Part shown: piece by piece, positions 17,083 to 25,870 of the stretch
How the letters are laid out: each line of letters opens with the position of its first letter
How positions within the stretch are numbered: position 1 is the stretch's first letter
DNA from: an uncultured Oscillospiraceae bacterium
GTDB lineage: Bacteria > Bacillota > Clostridia > Oscillospirales > Ruminococcaceae
DNA: 44,034 nt
NCBI GenBank assembly: GCA_934446455.1
Contig: CAKSEE010000020.1
Coordinates: 1-44,034 of the forward strand
Reading direction: 5' to 3'
Made by a program: the position numbers and the translations under genes
The notes under the pieces: generated by a model
What the model was told of the DNA's origin: nothing
Database searches by the model: none
What the model saw: only the letters and a program-made list of their open reading frames with translations

Positions 17083-17690
17083 GGCGCCTTATTCGGCGGG
17101 AATGCGGGCGCTTCATAGCGTATAACGCCGCCGTTCATCACAAGCGCCTGCGGGTACGCGCCGCAAAGCTCCCTGCCGCAGTAAACAAGCCCCAGCTCAA
17201 TGCGCCCGCTGTTGTCGTAGAAGCCGCGCCCCTCGTCGAAGCGCCGCAGCCTTACCTCGGCGGGGCAGGCGCTCACCCCGAGAAATACGGGGCGTGAGCC
17301 GCCGCGCGTTGCCATGCGCAACGCGCCCTGAAAGTGCCTGTGCTCGTTCCTGTCGGGCGCGAGGTCGGGGCGCTGCTCATTCCATGCGAAATGCGCGCGC
17401 AGGCGGTAGCGCACGTTTTTAAGGTACAGCGCGCTCTGGATAACCTCGCCGCCGCTCCATCGCAGCCGCCTTATTCCCGCAAGGTCGGTGGTGATGAGGT
17501 TCATAACGCGCAGCTCCTCGGGATACCACTCTATGGTGGGCTTGTAATACACGCTGCGCAGTATTCCGCGTAGCGCGCCGTAGGTCGGCACGGGGAGCGT
17601 GACGCGCCCGCCGCCCATTGACAGCAGCGGCTCGGAAAACAGCGCACGCTCGCCGCTTATCTCAAGCTCTATCCTGTTCGCGTAATCCAT
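17079..17690 (-). CDS. orphan Cas5d-like protein
   Basis: 203 residues, against about 240 for Cas5d/Cas5c. It has the Cas5 opening RIELEISGERALFSEP, a PVPTYGALRGILRSVYYKPT segment matching PTPCALEGMIKSVYWKPS of the canonical Cas5 here, LKNVRYRLRAHF matching LRDVRYGVEFHF, and NEHRHFQGALR matching EEKHYNILLRR. Cas5d proteins process pre-crRNA with Tyr, Lys and His; here Tyr48 and His119 remain and the Lys is Arg118. The end (LGLVYCG, AFPPN) replaces the longer canonical tail. ATG at 17690 with TGGAGGT upstream and its own promoter at 17726-17754. It heads a two-gene operon with the Cas8-like gene. Base composition resembles its neighbours, so any transfer is old. Confidence 0.8.
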   Translation of the reverse strand: MDYANRIELEISGERALFSEPLLSMGGGRVTLPVPTYGALRGILRSVYYKPTIEWYPEELRVMNLITTDLAGIRRLRWSGGEVIQSALYLKNVRYRLRAHFAWNEQRPDLAPDRNEHRHFQGALRMATRGGSRPVFLGVSACPAEVRLRRFDEGRGFYDNSGRIELGLVYCGRELCGAYPQALVMNGGVIRYEAPAFPPNKAP

Positions 17691-17725
17691 TGCAGCACCT
17701 CCATACGGCTTATCTTGTCGTATTT

Positions 17726-17754
17726 ATTATACAGCGGCGCAGGGCAAAGGGCAA
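17726..17754 (-). promoter_or_regulatory. promoter of the orphan cas5-cas8 operon
   Basis: On the minus strand TTGCCC (17749-17754), 17-base spacer, perfect TATAAT (17726-17731), about 35 bases ahead of the Cas5-like start. The ribosome site TGGAGGT also lies in this interval. Confidence 0.7.
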
Positions 17755-18012
17755 TTGTCAGTCGTCACGAATCCTCTGCGGGGGAAAGGCGCTTTCGGTG
17801 AAGACCCGCAGGGCGCTTTAGGTGGGATTCAACAAAAACCGTGTGTTGAAATGCAGCATAATGCTGAAATATGCGCCAAAAGCCGAAGGGCGCACGCGGG
17901 CATAATGCACAAATTTCCTGCGCGGATTTTTCAGAAACGCTCAGGCTGCATTACGCAGGCGCGGGTCTGCGGCTGCTTTGGCGGCGCTTGCGTGAAATAA
18001 TGGCGCAAAGCC
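17755..18012. other. non-coding spacer between divergent orphan-cas and ilv operons, with two small stem-loops
   Basis: About 260 bases with no supported gene. It includes TTCAAC/GTTGAA (17828-17833/17845-17850) and a neighbouring perfect inverted repeat CAGCAT-A-ATGCTG (17854-17866). The segment CGTGTGTTGAAAT at 17840-17852 equals the 3' end of the CRISPR repeat at 42456 with AG deleted. A GGCGCTTT-x-x-GGTG motif occurs twice (about 17789 and 17814). GC-rich patches and AT-rich stem-loops alternate, which would also fit a dispersed intergenic repeat. Confidence 0.4.
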
Positions 18013-18076
18013 TTGACAACTCGCGAGATGTCTGCTATAATTAAAGGGTGCAGCACTCTGAGCATATCCGCTGCAC
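18013..18076 (+). promoter_or_regulatory. ilvB promoter and 5'-terminal hairpin
   Basis: TTGACA (18013-18018), 17-base spacer, TATAAT (18036-18041). A 7-bp stem GTGCAGC/GCTGCAC (18048-18054/18070-18076) starts at about the first transcribed base. The leader is too short for a T-box. Confidence 0.88.
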
Positions 18077-18117
18077 TTTATGGCTTTAATACAATAAATC
18101 CGAAAGGAATGTTACTT

Positions 18118-19758
18118 TTGAACGGTGAACGTATGACAGTTGCCAAGGCAATGACGCGCTGCTTACAGGCGGAGGGTATCTCCACCGTATTCGGCTACCC
18201 GGGCGCGGCTATCTGCCCGTTTTACGACGAACTGAATAAAACGGACATAAAGCACGTGCTTGTACGCCACGAGGTCAACGGCGGCCACGCGGCGAGCGGT
18301 TATGCGCGAGTCACGGGGAAGCCTGCGGTAGCTATTGCCACGAGCGGTCCCGGCGCGCTCAACCTTATAACTGCCATTGCCACTGCTTACATGGATTCCG
18401 TGCCGCTTGTCGTCATCACGGGTCAGGTGAACTCCGACCAGATAGGCAGAGATGTCTTTCAGGAGGCGGATATCACAGGCTCGGCAGAACCGTTCGTCAA
18501 GCACAGCTACCTGCTCAAGCGTCCCGAGGACACCGCAGAGGTGTTCAAGCGTGCGTTTTACATCGCGGGTACGGGCAGGCGGGGTCCCGTGCTAATAGAT
18601 GTTCCGTTTGATGTGCAGAAGGCTGAGATAGATTTCGAGTACCCCGAAACGGTGGATATCCGCTCCTACAGACCCAGCACCACGGGCAACGGCTACCAGA
18701 TAAAGCGCGCGGCGCAGACTATCCTCGAGGCGAAAAAGCCCCTTATCTGCGCGGGCGGCGGGCTTTTCACGGGGAACGCCGCAGAGCTTTGCAGGCGCCT
18801 TACGGAGCTTACGGACATACCTGCGGTGTCCACGATGATGGGGCTTGGCGCAGTCCCCACGGACAGCGCGGGCTTTTACGGAATGCTCGGAATGCACGGC
18901 CATGCCGCGGCGAATTACGCGGTGAACAACTGCGACGTGCTTATCGTGCTTGGCGCGCGCTTCGGCGACAGGACCATAGCTACGATGAAGAACCGCAGCG
19001 AAATGACGGTCATTCACATTGACATAGACCCTGCCGAAATCGGCAAGAACATAGGCGCGCATATCCCGATAGTAGGCGATATCTCGCTTGTGCTCGGGCA
19101 GCTTATAGCGGCGCTTGAGCAGGCGGAGGAGCGTCCCGGCCGCACCGCGTGGAAGCAGGAGCTTGACGGGCACCGCACGGCGCTGCCTACTGAGCCTGCG
19201 GCAAAGGGCTTTGTAAATCCAAAGCAGTTTATGGCAATACTCGACAGGGCGCTGCCGCAGCACAGCGTTATTGCGGCGGACGTCGGGCAGAACCAGATAT
19301 GGACGGCGCGCGGTCTTACTTTCTCGGAGAACAGGCGCTTCATCACCTCGGGCGGCATGGGAACTATGGGTTACTCGCTGCCTGCGGCAATCGGCGCAAA
19401 GTCCGCGGACCCGGGCGCGGCGGTCGTTGCGATTTGCGGCGACGGGTCGTTTCAGATGCAGTCCATGGAGCTTGCGACGGCGGTTCAGCACGATATCCCC
19501 GTAAAGGTGATAGTGATGCGCAACAACTACCTGGGCATGGTGCGCGAGCTTCAGGAGAGGGCGTACGACAACAGAACGTGCGCGGTTTCCCTTGACGGAA
19601 GCCCCTGCTTTACAAAGCTTGCGGAGGCTTACGGGATAGAGAGCGTTCTCGTTGACAGCCACGAAACGGCTGAGGACGCGGTAAGGCGCATGATAGCCTC
19701 GGACAGGCCGTTCCTGCTGGAAGTGGCTGTAGAGGAATACGAAAAGTCCATTCTTTGA
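18118..19758 (+). CDS. ilvB: acetolactate synthase, large catalytic subunit
   Basis: 546 residues from a TTG start at 18118, which has AAAGGA at ideal distance; an ATG five codons in (18133) is the alternative. ThDP enzyme that condenses two pyruvates (or pyruvate and 2-oxobutyrate) in valine, leucine and isoleucine synthesis. Seen: FGYPGAAICPFYDEL, the activating glutamate in RHEVNGGHAASGYAR, TSGPGALNLITAIATAYMDS, QVNSDQIGRDVFQEADITG, and the ThDP/Mg site GDGSFQMQSMELATAV with NNYLGMVRELQE. Followed by ilvN after 13 bases. Confidence 0.95.
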   Translation: MNGERMTVAKAMTRCLQAEGISTVFGYPGAAICPFYDELNKTDIKHVLVRHEVNGGHAASGYARVTGKPAVAIATSGPGALNLITAIATAYMDSVPLVVITGQVNSDQIGRDVFQEADITGSAEPFVKHSYLLKRPEDTAEVFKRAFYIAGTGRRGPVLIDVPFDVQKAEIDFEYPETVDIRSYRPSTTGNGYQIKRAAQTILEAKKPLICAGGGLFTGNAAELCRRLTELTDIPAVSTMMGLGAVPTDSAGFYGMLGMHGHAAANYAVNNCDVLIVLGARFGDRTIATMKNRSEMTVIHIDIDPAEIGKNIGAHIPIVGDISLVLGQLIAALEQAEERPGRTAWKQELDGHRTALPTEPAAKGFVNPKQFMAILDRALPQHSVIAADVGQNQIWTARGLTFSENRRFITSGGMGTMGYSLPAAIGAKSADPGAAVVAICGDGSFQMQSMELATAVQHDIPVKVIVMRNNYLGMVRELQERAYDNRTCAVSLDGSPCFTKLAEAYGIESVLVDSHETAEDAVRRMIASDRPFLLEVAVEEYEKSIL

Positions 19759-19771
19759 CGGAGGTGTCCGC

Positions 19772-20263
19772 ATGAAGCATACGATATCCGTTCTCGTGGA
19801 AAACCACGCGGGCGTTCTCGCGAGAGTGGCGGGGCTGTTTGCACGGCGCGGCTTCAACATTGACAGCCTTGCCGTGGGCGTTACGGACGACGAGCGCGTT
19901 TCGCGCATAACGATCGTCGCGGACGGCAGCGACTACACACTCGAACAGATAGAAAAGCAGCTTAATAAGCTCATAGACGTAATAAAGGTAAAGACCCTTG
20001 CGCCCGACAGCATGGTGTCGCGCGAGCTTGTGCTGATAAAGGTCAGCTGCACGCCAAAGCAGCGCCCCGAGATAATCAGCATATGCGAGCTGGCGCACGG
20101 GAAAATTTCGGACATATCCGCAAATTCCCTTACTATCGAGATGTCCGACAATAAGCAGACTCTCGACAACTTTGAGGAGCTGCTCAAGCCCTATGGCATA
20201 AAGGAGGTAGTGCGCACGGGCACTATCGCCGTACAAAAGGGCGAGGCCTCCGTGAGGGTCTGA
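19772..20263 (+). CDS. ilvN: acetolactate synthase, small regulatory subunit
   Basis: 163 residues. An N-terminal ACT domain (ISVLVENHAGVLARVAGLFARRG, FNIDSLAVG) senses valine for feedback inhibition; the C-terminal half (RELVLIKVSC, ISDISANSLTIEMS, KPYGIKEVVRTGTIAV) is the usual second domain. CGGAGG precedes the ATG. The length is typical, so the full regulator is present. Confidence 0.95.
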   Translation: MKHTISVLVENHAGVLARVAGLFARRGFNIDSLAVGVTDDERVSRITIVADGSDYTLEQIEKQLNKLIDVIKVKTLAPDSMVSRELVLIKVSCTPKQRPEIISICELAHGKISDISANSLTIEMSDNKQTLDNFEELLKPYGIKEVVRTGTIAVQKGEASVRV

Positions 20264-20311
20264 CTTAATTCTGTCCTACCTCGCCTGCGGGATATGCCTG
20301 CGGCGTCGTGA

Positions 20312-21331
<1,020 letters not shown>

Positions 21332-21342
21332 TTGAGTTTATG

Positions 21343-21371
21343 TCCCCTCGCTTCGGCGGGGGGATTTATTT
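21343..21371 (+). terminator. rho-independent terminator of ilvBNC
   Basis: Stem TCCCCTCGC/GCGGGGGGA closed by a TTCG tetraloop, followed by TTTATTT. Confidence 0.85.
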
Positions 21372-21845
21372 GCAGAATGGTATTACAATTTGTATATCTG
21401 TGAGGAAATATAACGATTTGTCGCATATTCGCATAATTATGGTGGAACAGGTGGCGAAATGTCGGGCGGGTGTTTTTGGAGGCGAGAAAAAACTCGAACA
21501 AAGACGTTCGGGCAATAAAACGGACGAATCTAAATACAAGCTGTAATTCTAAGGCATAATATAACAAATGGAAAAGAATAAGCGCGCATTGCGGTATATA
21601 TGGCAGGATTTTTGCAGACTATGCGGGAAAACGGCAGGTTTGCCTGAAAGGGGCGGGGACTCAAGCGCGTAAACTATATTGGCGGACAGGTGAGCAATAA
21701 CGCTGTATTGTTTGTATACAAAATGTAATATAAGCACAATATATAACGAAAACGAGCAGATAACAGGCGCGTTTTGTCATACAGGCAGGGCGTTTTTCAG
21801 CCCCGCCCCGGCTGCGCTCGGGATATTCTCGCGGGCGCGCCGTGC
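21372..21845. other. long intergenic region between ilvC and leuS
   Basis: Nearly 480 bases with no supported gene. It contains a small hairpin CGAAC/GTTCG near 21500-21520 and a perfect 12-base palindrome TTTGTATACAAA at 21711-21722 that could be an operator. The last 80 bases are GC-rich. A GGTGGAAC string near 21441 recalls a T-box antiterminator but the rest of a T-box is missing. Confidence 0.4.
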
Positions 21846-21874
21846 TTGACAACGGCGCAAAAATATTGTATAAT
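21846..21874 (+). promoter_or_regulatory. leuS promoter
   Basis: TTGACA (21846-21851), 17-base spacer, TATAAT (21869-21874): a consensus sigma-A promoter giving a leader of about 60 bases. Confidence 0.9.
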
Positions 21875-21939
21875 ATAATATTGGATAAATAGGACGCGCC
21901 GTGAGCGCTTCCGCTATTTTCTCGAAAGGATACAGACAG

Positions 21940-24366
21940 ATGAATTACGATTTTACCGCCATTGAAAGCAAGTGGCAGAAATACTGGGACGAACACCGCA
22001 CGTTCCATGCGGAGAACGACTACTCAAAGCCCAAGTTCTACGCGCTGGTTGAGTTCCCCTATCCCTCGGGTCAGGGACTGCACATAGGACACCCGCGCCC
22101 CTACACTGCTATGGATATTGTTTCCAGAAAGCGCCGTATGCAGGGCTACAACGTGCTTTTCCCCATGGGCTGGGACGCATTCGGTCTGCCTACGGAAAAC
22201 TACGCGATAAAGAACAAGATTCACCCCGCGATTGTTACAAAGAACAACGTCGCGCGCTTCAAGGCGCAGCTCAAGTCGCTCGGCCTGTCGTTCGACTGGG
22301 AGCGTGAGATAAACACCACCGACCCCGACTACTTCAAGTGGACGCAGTGGATATTCCTTAAGCTCTTTAAGGCGGGTCTTGCGTACAAGAAGGAAATGAA
22401 CGTAAACTGGTGTACCTCCTGCAAGGTAGTCCTTGCCAACGAGGAGGTAGTAAACGGCGTCTGCGAGCGCTGCGGCAGCGAGGTTATCCACAAGGTAAAG
22501 AGCCAGTGGATGCTCAAGATAACCGAGTACGCGCAGAAGCTGCTTGACGACCTTGATTCCGTTGATTATTTCGAGAAGATAAAGACCTCTCAGAAGAACT
22601 GGATAGGCCGCTCCACGGGCGCGGAGGTATACTTCAAGAGCACCGCGGGCGACGACCTGCTTATCTACACCACGCGCCCCGACACGCTTTTCGGCGCGAC
22701 TTATATGGTAATATCCCCCGAGCACCCGCTTATAGAGAAGTGGGCGGGCATAATCGGCAATATGGACGCCGTTCGCGAATATCAGGCGGCAGCCGCGCGC
22801 AAGAGCGACTTCGACCGCACCGAGATGAACAAGGACAAGACGGGCGTAAAGCTTGACGGCGTTATGGCGATTAACCCCGTAAACGGCATGCAGATCCCGA
22901 TATTCATTTCTGACTACGTTCTTATGACCTACGGTACGGGCGCTATCATGGCGGTACCCGCGCACGACACGCGCGACTGGGATTTCGCAAAGGCGTTCGG
23001 TCTGCCGATAATAGAGGTAGTAAAGGGCGGCGAGGACGTACAGAAAGCGGCGTTCACCGACTGCGCTACGGGCGTTATGGTAAACTCCGGCTTCCTTGAT
23101 GGGCTTTCCGTTGAGGACGCAAAGGTAAAGATAAAGGAATGGCTGACTGCAAACGGCGTCGGCAGGGAAAAGGTGAACTACAAGCTGCGCGACTGGGTAT
23201 TCTCCCGCCAGCGTTACTGGGGCGAGCCCATACCCGTTGTAAACTGCGAAAAGTGCGGCTGGGTGGCTCTGCCCGAAAGCGAGCTGCCGCTTAAGCTCCC
23301 CGACGTTGAGAGCTATATGCCCACAGACAACGGCGAAAGCCCGCTGTCCACGCTTGAAAGCTTCATCAACACCACCTGCCCGTGCTGCGGCGGTCCCGCA
23401 AAGCGCGAAACCGACACCATGCCGCAGTGGGCGGGGTCGAGCTGGTACTTCCTGCGCTACTGCGACCCGCACAACGACAAGGAGCTCGCTTCCAAGGAAG
23501 CGCTCAAATACTGGATGCCTGTTGACTGGTACAACGGCGGCATGGAGCATACAACGCTCCACCTGCTGTACAGCCGCTTCTGGCACAAGTTCCTGTACGA
23601 CGAGGGTATCGTTCCCTGCAAGGAGCCGTACATGAAGCGCACTTCGCATGGCATGATACTCGGCAAGGATCCCGAGCGTCCCGGCGAGTTCACAAAGATG
23701 TCCAAGTCCAAGGGCAACGTTGTCAACCCCGACGAGGTTGTAAAGGAGTTCGGCGCGGACACGCTCAGACTGTACGAGATGTTCGTGGGCGACTTTGAGA
23801 AGGCGGCTCCGTGGCAGGAAAACGGCATAAAGGGCTGCAAGCGCTTCCTTGACCGCGTGTGGAACGCTGCGGAGAACCTTAAGGACGGGGACGAATACTC
23901 CGACAAGCTGCGCAGCACCATGCACAAGACTGTTAAGAAGGTGTCCGAGGACATTGAAACGCTTAAGTTCAACACCGCAATTGCAACAATGATGGCGCTT
24001 ATGAACGAGGCGGAGGCCGCAGGCGGCTTCAACCGCACGGAGTACAGGACGCTGCTTATGCTGCTCAATCCCTTTGCGCCGCACATCACCGAGGAGCTTT
24101 ACGAGCGCCTTGGTTACGGCGGGGTACTCAACGAGCAGAAGTGGCCCGAGTACGACGATAAGCTTTGCGTTGACAGCACCGTAGAGCTTGTCGTGCAGGT
24201 GAACGGAAAGCTCAAGGGACGCTTTACCGCGCCCGTTGACAGCACCGCGGAAGCCCTTACGGAAATGGCGCTTGCGCTGCCCGAGATAAAGGCGCTCACC
24301 GACGGCAAGACCATAGTAAAGAAGATAGCGGTTCCCAACAAGCTTGTAAATATCGTAGTTAAGTAA
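21940..24366 (+). CDS. leuS: leucyl-tRNA synthetase
   Basis: 808 residues, class I synthetase charging tRNA-Leu. The ATG at 21940 is chosen over a GTG 13 codons earlier because AAAGGA lies at the right distance and the protein then opens [16 protein letters not shown], the usual LeuRS start. Seen: HIGH motif (residues 48-51), a zinc-type pair CTSCK/CERCG, the editing-domain strand [14 protein letters not shown] with [41 protein letters not shown], the KMSKSKGN loop, and a C-terminal VQVNGKLKG domain. Full length, and monocistronic. Confidence 0.96.
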   Translation: MNYDFTAIESKWQKYWDEHRTFHAENDYSKPKFYALVEFPYPSGQGLHIGHPRPYTAMDIVSRKRRMQGYNVLFPMGWDAFGLPTENYAIKNKIHPAIVTKNNVARFKAQLKSLGLSFDWEREINTTDPDYFKWTQWIFLKLFKAGLAYKKEMNVNWCTSCKVVLANEEVVNGVCERCGSEVIHKVKSQWMLKITEYAQKLLDDLDSVDYFEKIKTSQKNWIGRSTGAEVYFKSTAGDDLLIYTTRPDTLFGATYMVISPEHPLIEKWAGIIGNMDAVREYQAAAARKSDFDRTEMNKDKTGVKLDGVMAINPVNGMQIPIFISDYVLMTYGTGAIMAVPAHDTRDWDFAKAFGLPIIEVVKGGEDVQKAAFTDCATGVMVNSGFLDGLSVEDAKVKIKEWLTANGVGREKVNYKLRDWVFSRQRYWGEPIPVVNCEKCGWVALPESELPLKLPDVESYMPTDNGESPLSTLESFINTTCPCCGGPAKRETDTMPQWAGSSWYFLRYCDPHNDKELASKEALKYWMPVDWYNGGMEHTTLHLLYSRFWHKFLYDEGIVPCKEPYMKRTSHGMILGKDPERPGEFTKMSKSKGNVVNPDEVVKEFGADTLRLYEMFVGDFEKAAPWQENGIKGCKRFLDRVWNAAENLKDGDEYSDKLRSTMHKTVKKVSEDIETLKFNTAIATMMALMNEAEAAGGFNRTEYRTLLMLLNPFAPHITEELYERLGYGGVLNEQKWPEYDDKLCVDSTVELVVQVNGKLKGRFTAPVDSTAEALTEMALALPEIKALTDGKTIVKKIAVPNKLVNIVVK

Positions 24367-24393
24367 AGTCCGACAAAGTCAGATAAAGAAAGT

Positions 24394-24430
24394 GCGCCCT
24401 TGACACACCCCTGTCGGGGGCGCTTTTTTA
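24394..24430 (+). terminator. rho-independent terminator of leuS
   Basis: Stem GCGCCC/GGGCGC enclosing a GACA/TGTC inner stem, then six T. Confidence 0.8.
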
Positions 24431-24462
24431 CGGCGGTTATAATCCGCCGAAAGGAGAAAGCC

Positions 24463-25104
24463 ATGTCTGAAAGAAAGGTAATCGCGCTTACGTTTGACGA
24501 CGGTCCGAACACCGAAACCACCCCGCAGGTGCTGGAGAAGCTGCAAAAGTACGGCGTTGTCGCTTCATTCTTCCTTGTGGGGGACAACATCACGCCCGAA
24601 AGCGCTCAGGTTGCGCGCAGGGCGTTTGAAGCGGGCTGCGAAATAAACAACCACAGCCGTACGCACAGCGCCATGCCGCAGCTTTCTCCCGCGCAGATGC
24701 ACGCGGAAATTGAGTACACGTCCGGGCGCATAGCGCAGATAACGGGAGAGCCGCCGCGCTTCTTCCGCCCGCCGTACATAGCGATAAGCGAGCAGATGTA
24801 CGAGAACACAGACCTTACCTTTATTGCGGGAATAGGCGCGGAGGACTGGCTTGACGAGGTGTCCGCGGACGAGCGCGCAGGGCGGATTCTTGCGCAGTCG
24901 CGCGACGGGGACGTGATACTGCTGCATGACATGACGGGCAACTTCCGCACGGTGCAGGCGCTTGACGTGATAATACCCGAACTTCTGGCGCGGGGCTTTG
25001 AGCTTGTAACGGTAACGGAGCTCTTTAAGGCAAAGTGCGTTACGCCAAGGCGCGGCGTGACTTATACTAACGTGCTGTCAGAGGCGCTTGACGGCAGGGG
25101 GTGA
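24463..25104 (+). CDS. polysaccharide deacetylase (NodB, CE4 family)
   Basis: 213 residues. The ATG at 24463 follows AAAGGAG. Motif 1 TFDDGPN (10-16), motif 2 HSRTHSAM with metal ligands His64 and His68 plus Asp12, motif 3 RPPY (102-105), motif 4 DWLDEVS and motif 5 ILLHDM give a complete catalytic set. No signal peptide or membrane anchor is visible, unlike enzymes that deacetylate peptidoglycan, so it may act inside the cell or leave by another route. A CGGCGG/CCGCCG hairpin (24431-24449) sits directly before the ribosome site. The response regulator starts four bases after its stop. Confidence 0.9.
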   Translation: MSERKVIALTFDDGPNTETTPQVLEKLQKYGVVASFFLVGDNITPESAQVARRAFEAGCEINNHSRTHSAMPQLSPAQMHAEIEYTSGRIAQITGEPPRFFRPPYIAISEQMYENTDLTFIAGIGAEDWLDEVSADERAGRILAQSRDGDVILLHDMTGNFRTVQALDVIIPELLARGFELVTVTELFKAKCVTPRRGVTYTNVLSEALDGRG

Positions 25105-25108
25105 GCGA

Positions 25109-25834
25109 ATGGCATTCGGGCGTGTGCTGCTTGTTGAAAGCGACCGCCATATGCGCGTACTGCTTTACAACCTTCTCACGGAGGCGGGCTTTCTCGTTAC
25201 CAGCATGACCCCTGCGGGGATTTCGGCGGATATGCTTGGCAGGCGTACTGCGGACGCGGCTGTTCTCGGCGCGGCGCCCGGGGAAAACTACTGCGCGCGG
25301 CTTCTGTCGGGCCTTAACGGAATGCCCGAGATACCGCTTGCCGTCATGCTTTCTGAGGAGGACGGCTCTCAGCGGCTCAGCTACCTTGAGCTTGGCGCGG
25401 ACGAGGTGTTCATAAAGCCGTTCGACGCGGGCGAGGTGGTGCTTAAGCTCCGCTCCATACTTCGCCGCGACCGCTCCGCGAGCCTGCGCTCCGAGGCGAG
25501 CCCTCTTTGCAGCAGCGCCTGCGGGCTTTCGGTGGATATGTACTCCTACACGGTATGCGCGAATGGCACGTACATTTCAATGCCGCCAAAGGAGATAGAG
25601 ATACTTTACCTGCTCATGTCGAACCCCGACAGGGTGTTCCGCCGCGGGGAGATCGCCGCCCACGTATGGGGGCAGAACCTTACCAACGACCGCACCGTGG
25701 ACTCGCACATAACGCGTATGAAGCGCCTTATCGGCAAGCCCTGCTCGGAACACATCAAGACCGTCCGCGGTGTGGGGTACAAGTTTACAGTGCCCTCGGG
25801 CGAGCGCAGGGGGACTGCCCTGACAAGAGCGTAG
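25109..25834 (+). CDS. OmpR-type response regulator lacking the phospho-acceptor Asp
   Basis: 241 residues. The ATG at 25109 follows AGGGGGTG; a TTG seven codons earlier is possible. The receiver domain (1-120) keeps an acidic pocket (Glu10, Asp12), a Ser at the switch position (Ser82) and Lys103 in FIKPFD, but at the phosphorylation position the sequence is AVLGAAPG, with Gly54 in place of Asp. The C-terminal winged helix (ISMPPKEIEILYLLMSNPDR, then RTVDSHITRMKRL, TVRGVGYKF) is intact. No histidine kinase is adjacent. It probably binds DNA without classical phosphorylation. Lies in one unit with the deacetylase. Confidence 0.88.
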   Translation: MAFGRVLLVESDRHMRVLLYNLLTEAGFLVTSMTPAGISADMLGRRTADAAVLGAAPGENYCARLLSGLNGMPEIPLAVMLSEEDGSQRLSYLELGADEVFIKPFDAGEVVLKLRSILRRDRSASLRSEASPLCSSACGLSVDMYSYTVCANGTYISMPPKEIEILYLLMSNPDRVFRRGEIAAHVWGQNLTNDRTVDSHITRMKRLIGKPCSEHIKTVRGVGYKFTVPSGERRGTALTRA

Positions 25835-25870
25835 CGCCGAAGCGGCGCCACGCCCCCGCGAGGGCGCTTC

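Noticed and set aside
15991..17690. CRISPR-associated transposon (Tn7-like, type I-C) explanation for the orphan pair
   Set aside because: No tnsA/tnsB/tnsC/tniQ-like gene, no cas7 and no terminal repeats are seen nearby; flanking genes are ordinary metabolism.
17755..18000. Plus-strand 81-codon frame upstream of ilvB
   Set aside because: It has no ribosome site, its composition is odd, and it covers the stem-loops and promoter region, so I treat the region as non-coding.
21430..21460. T-box-like GGTGGAAC ahead of leuS
   Set aside because: No stem I with specifier loop, no terminator/antiterminator pair, and leuS has a consensus promoter 400 bases further on, downstream of this string.
22024..24084. 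Long open frame antisense to leuS
   Set aside because: It is a shadow of GC-rich codon use in leuS, lacks a ribosome site and has no recognisable motif. Similar antisense frames over ilvB, the nucleoside ATPase, hcp and the desulfurase were dropped for the same reason.
24400..24444. Promoter formed by TTGACA at 24400 and TATAAT near 24438
   Set aside because: The spacing is over 30 bases and the TTGACA lies inside the leuS terminator stem.
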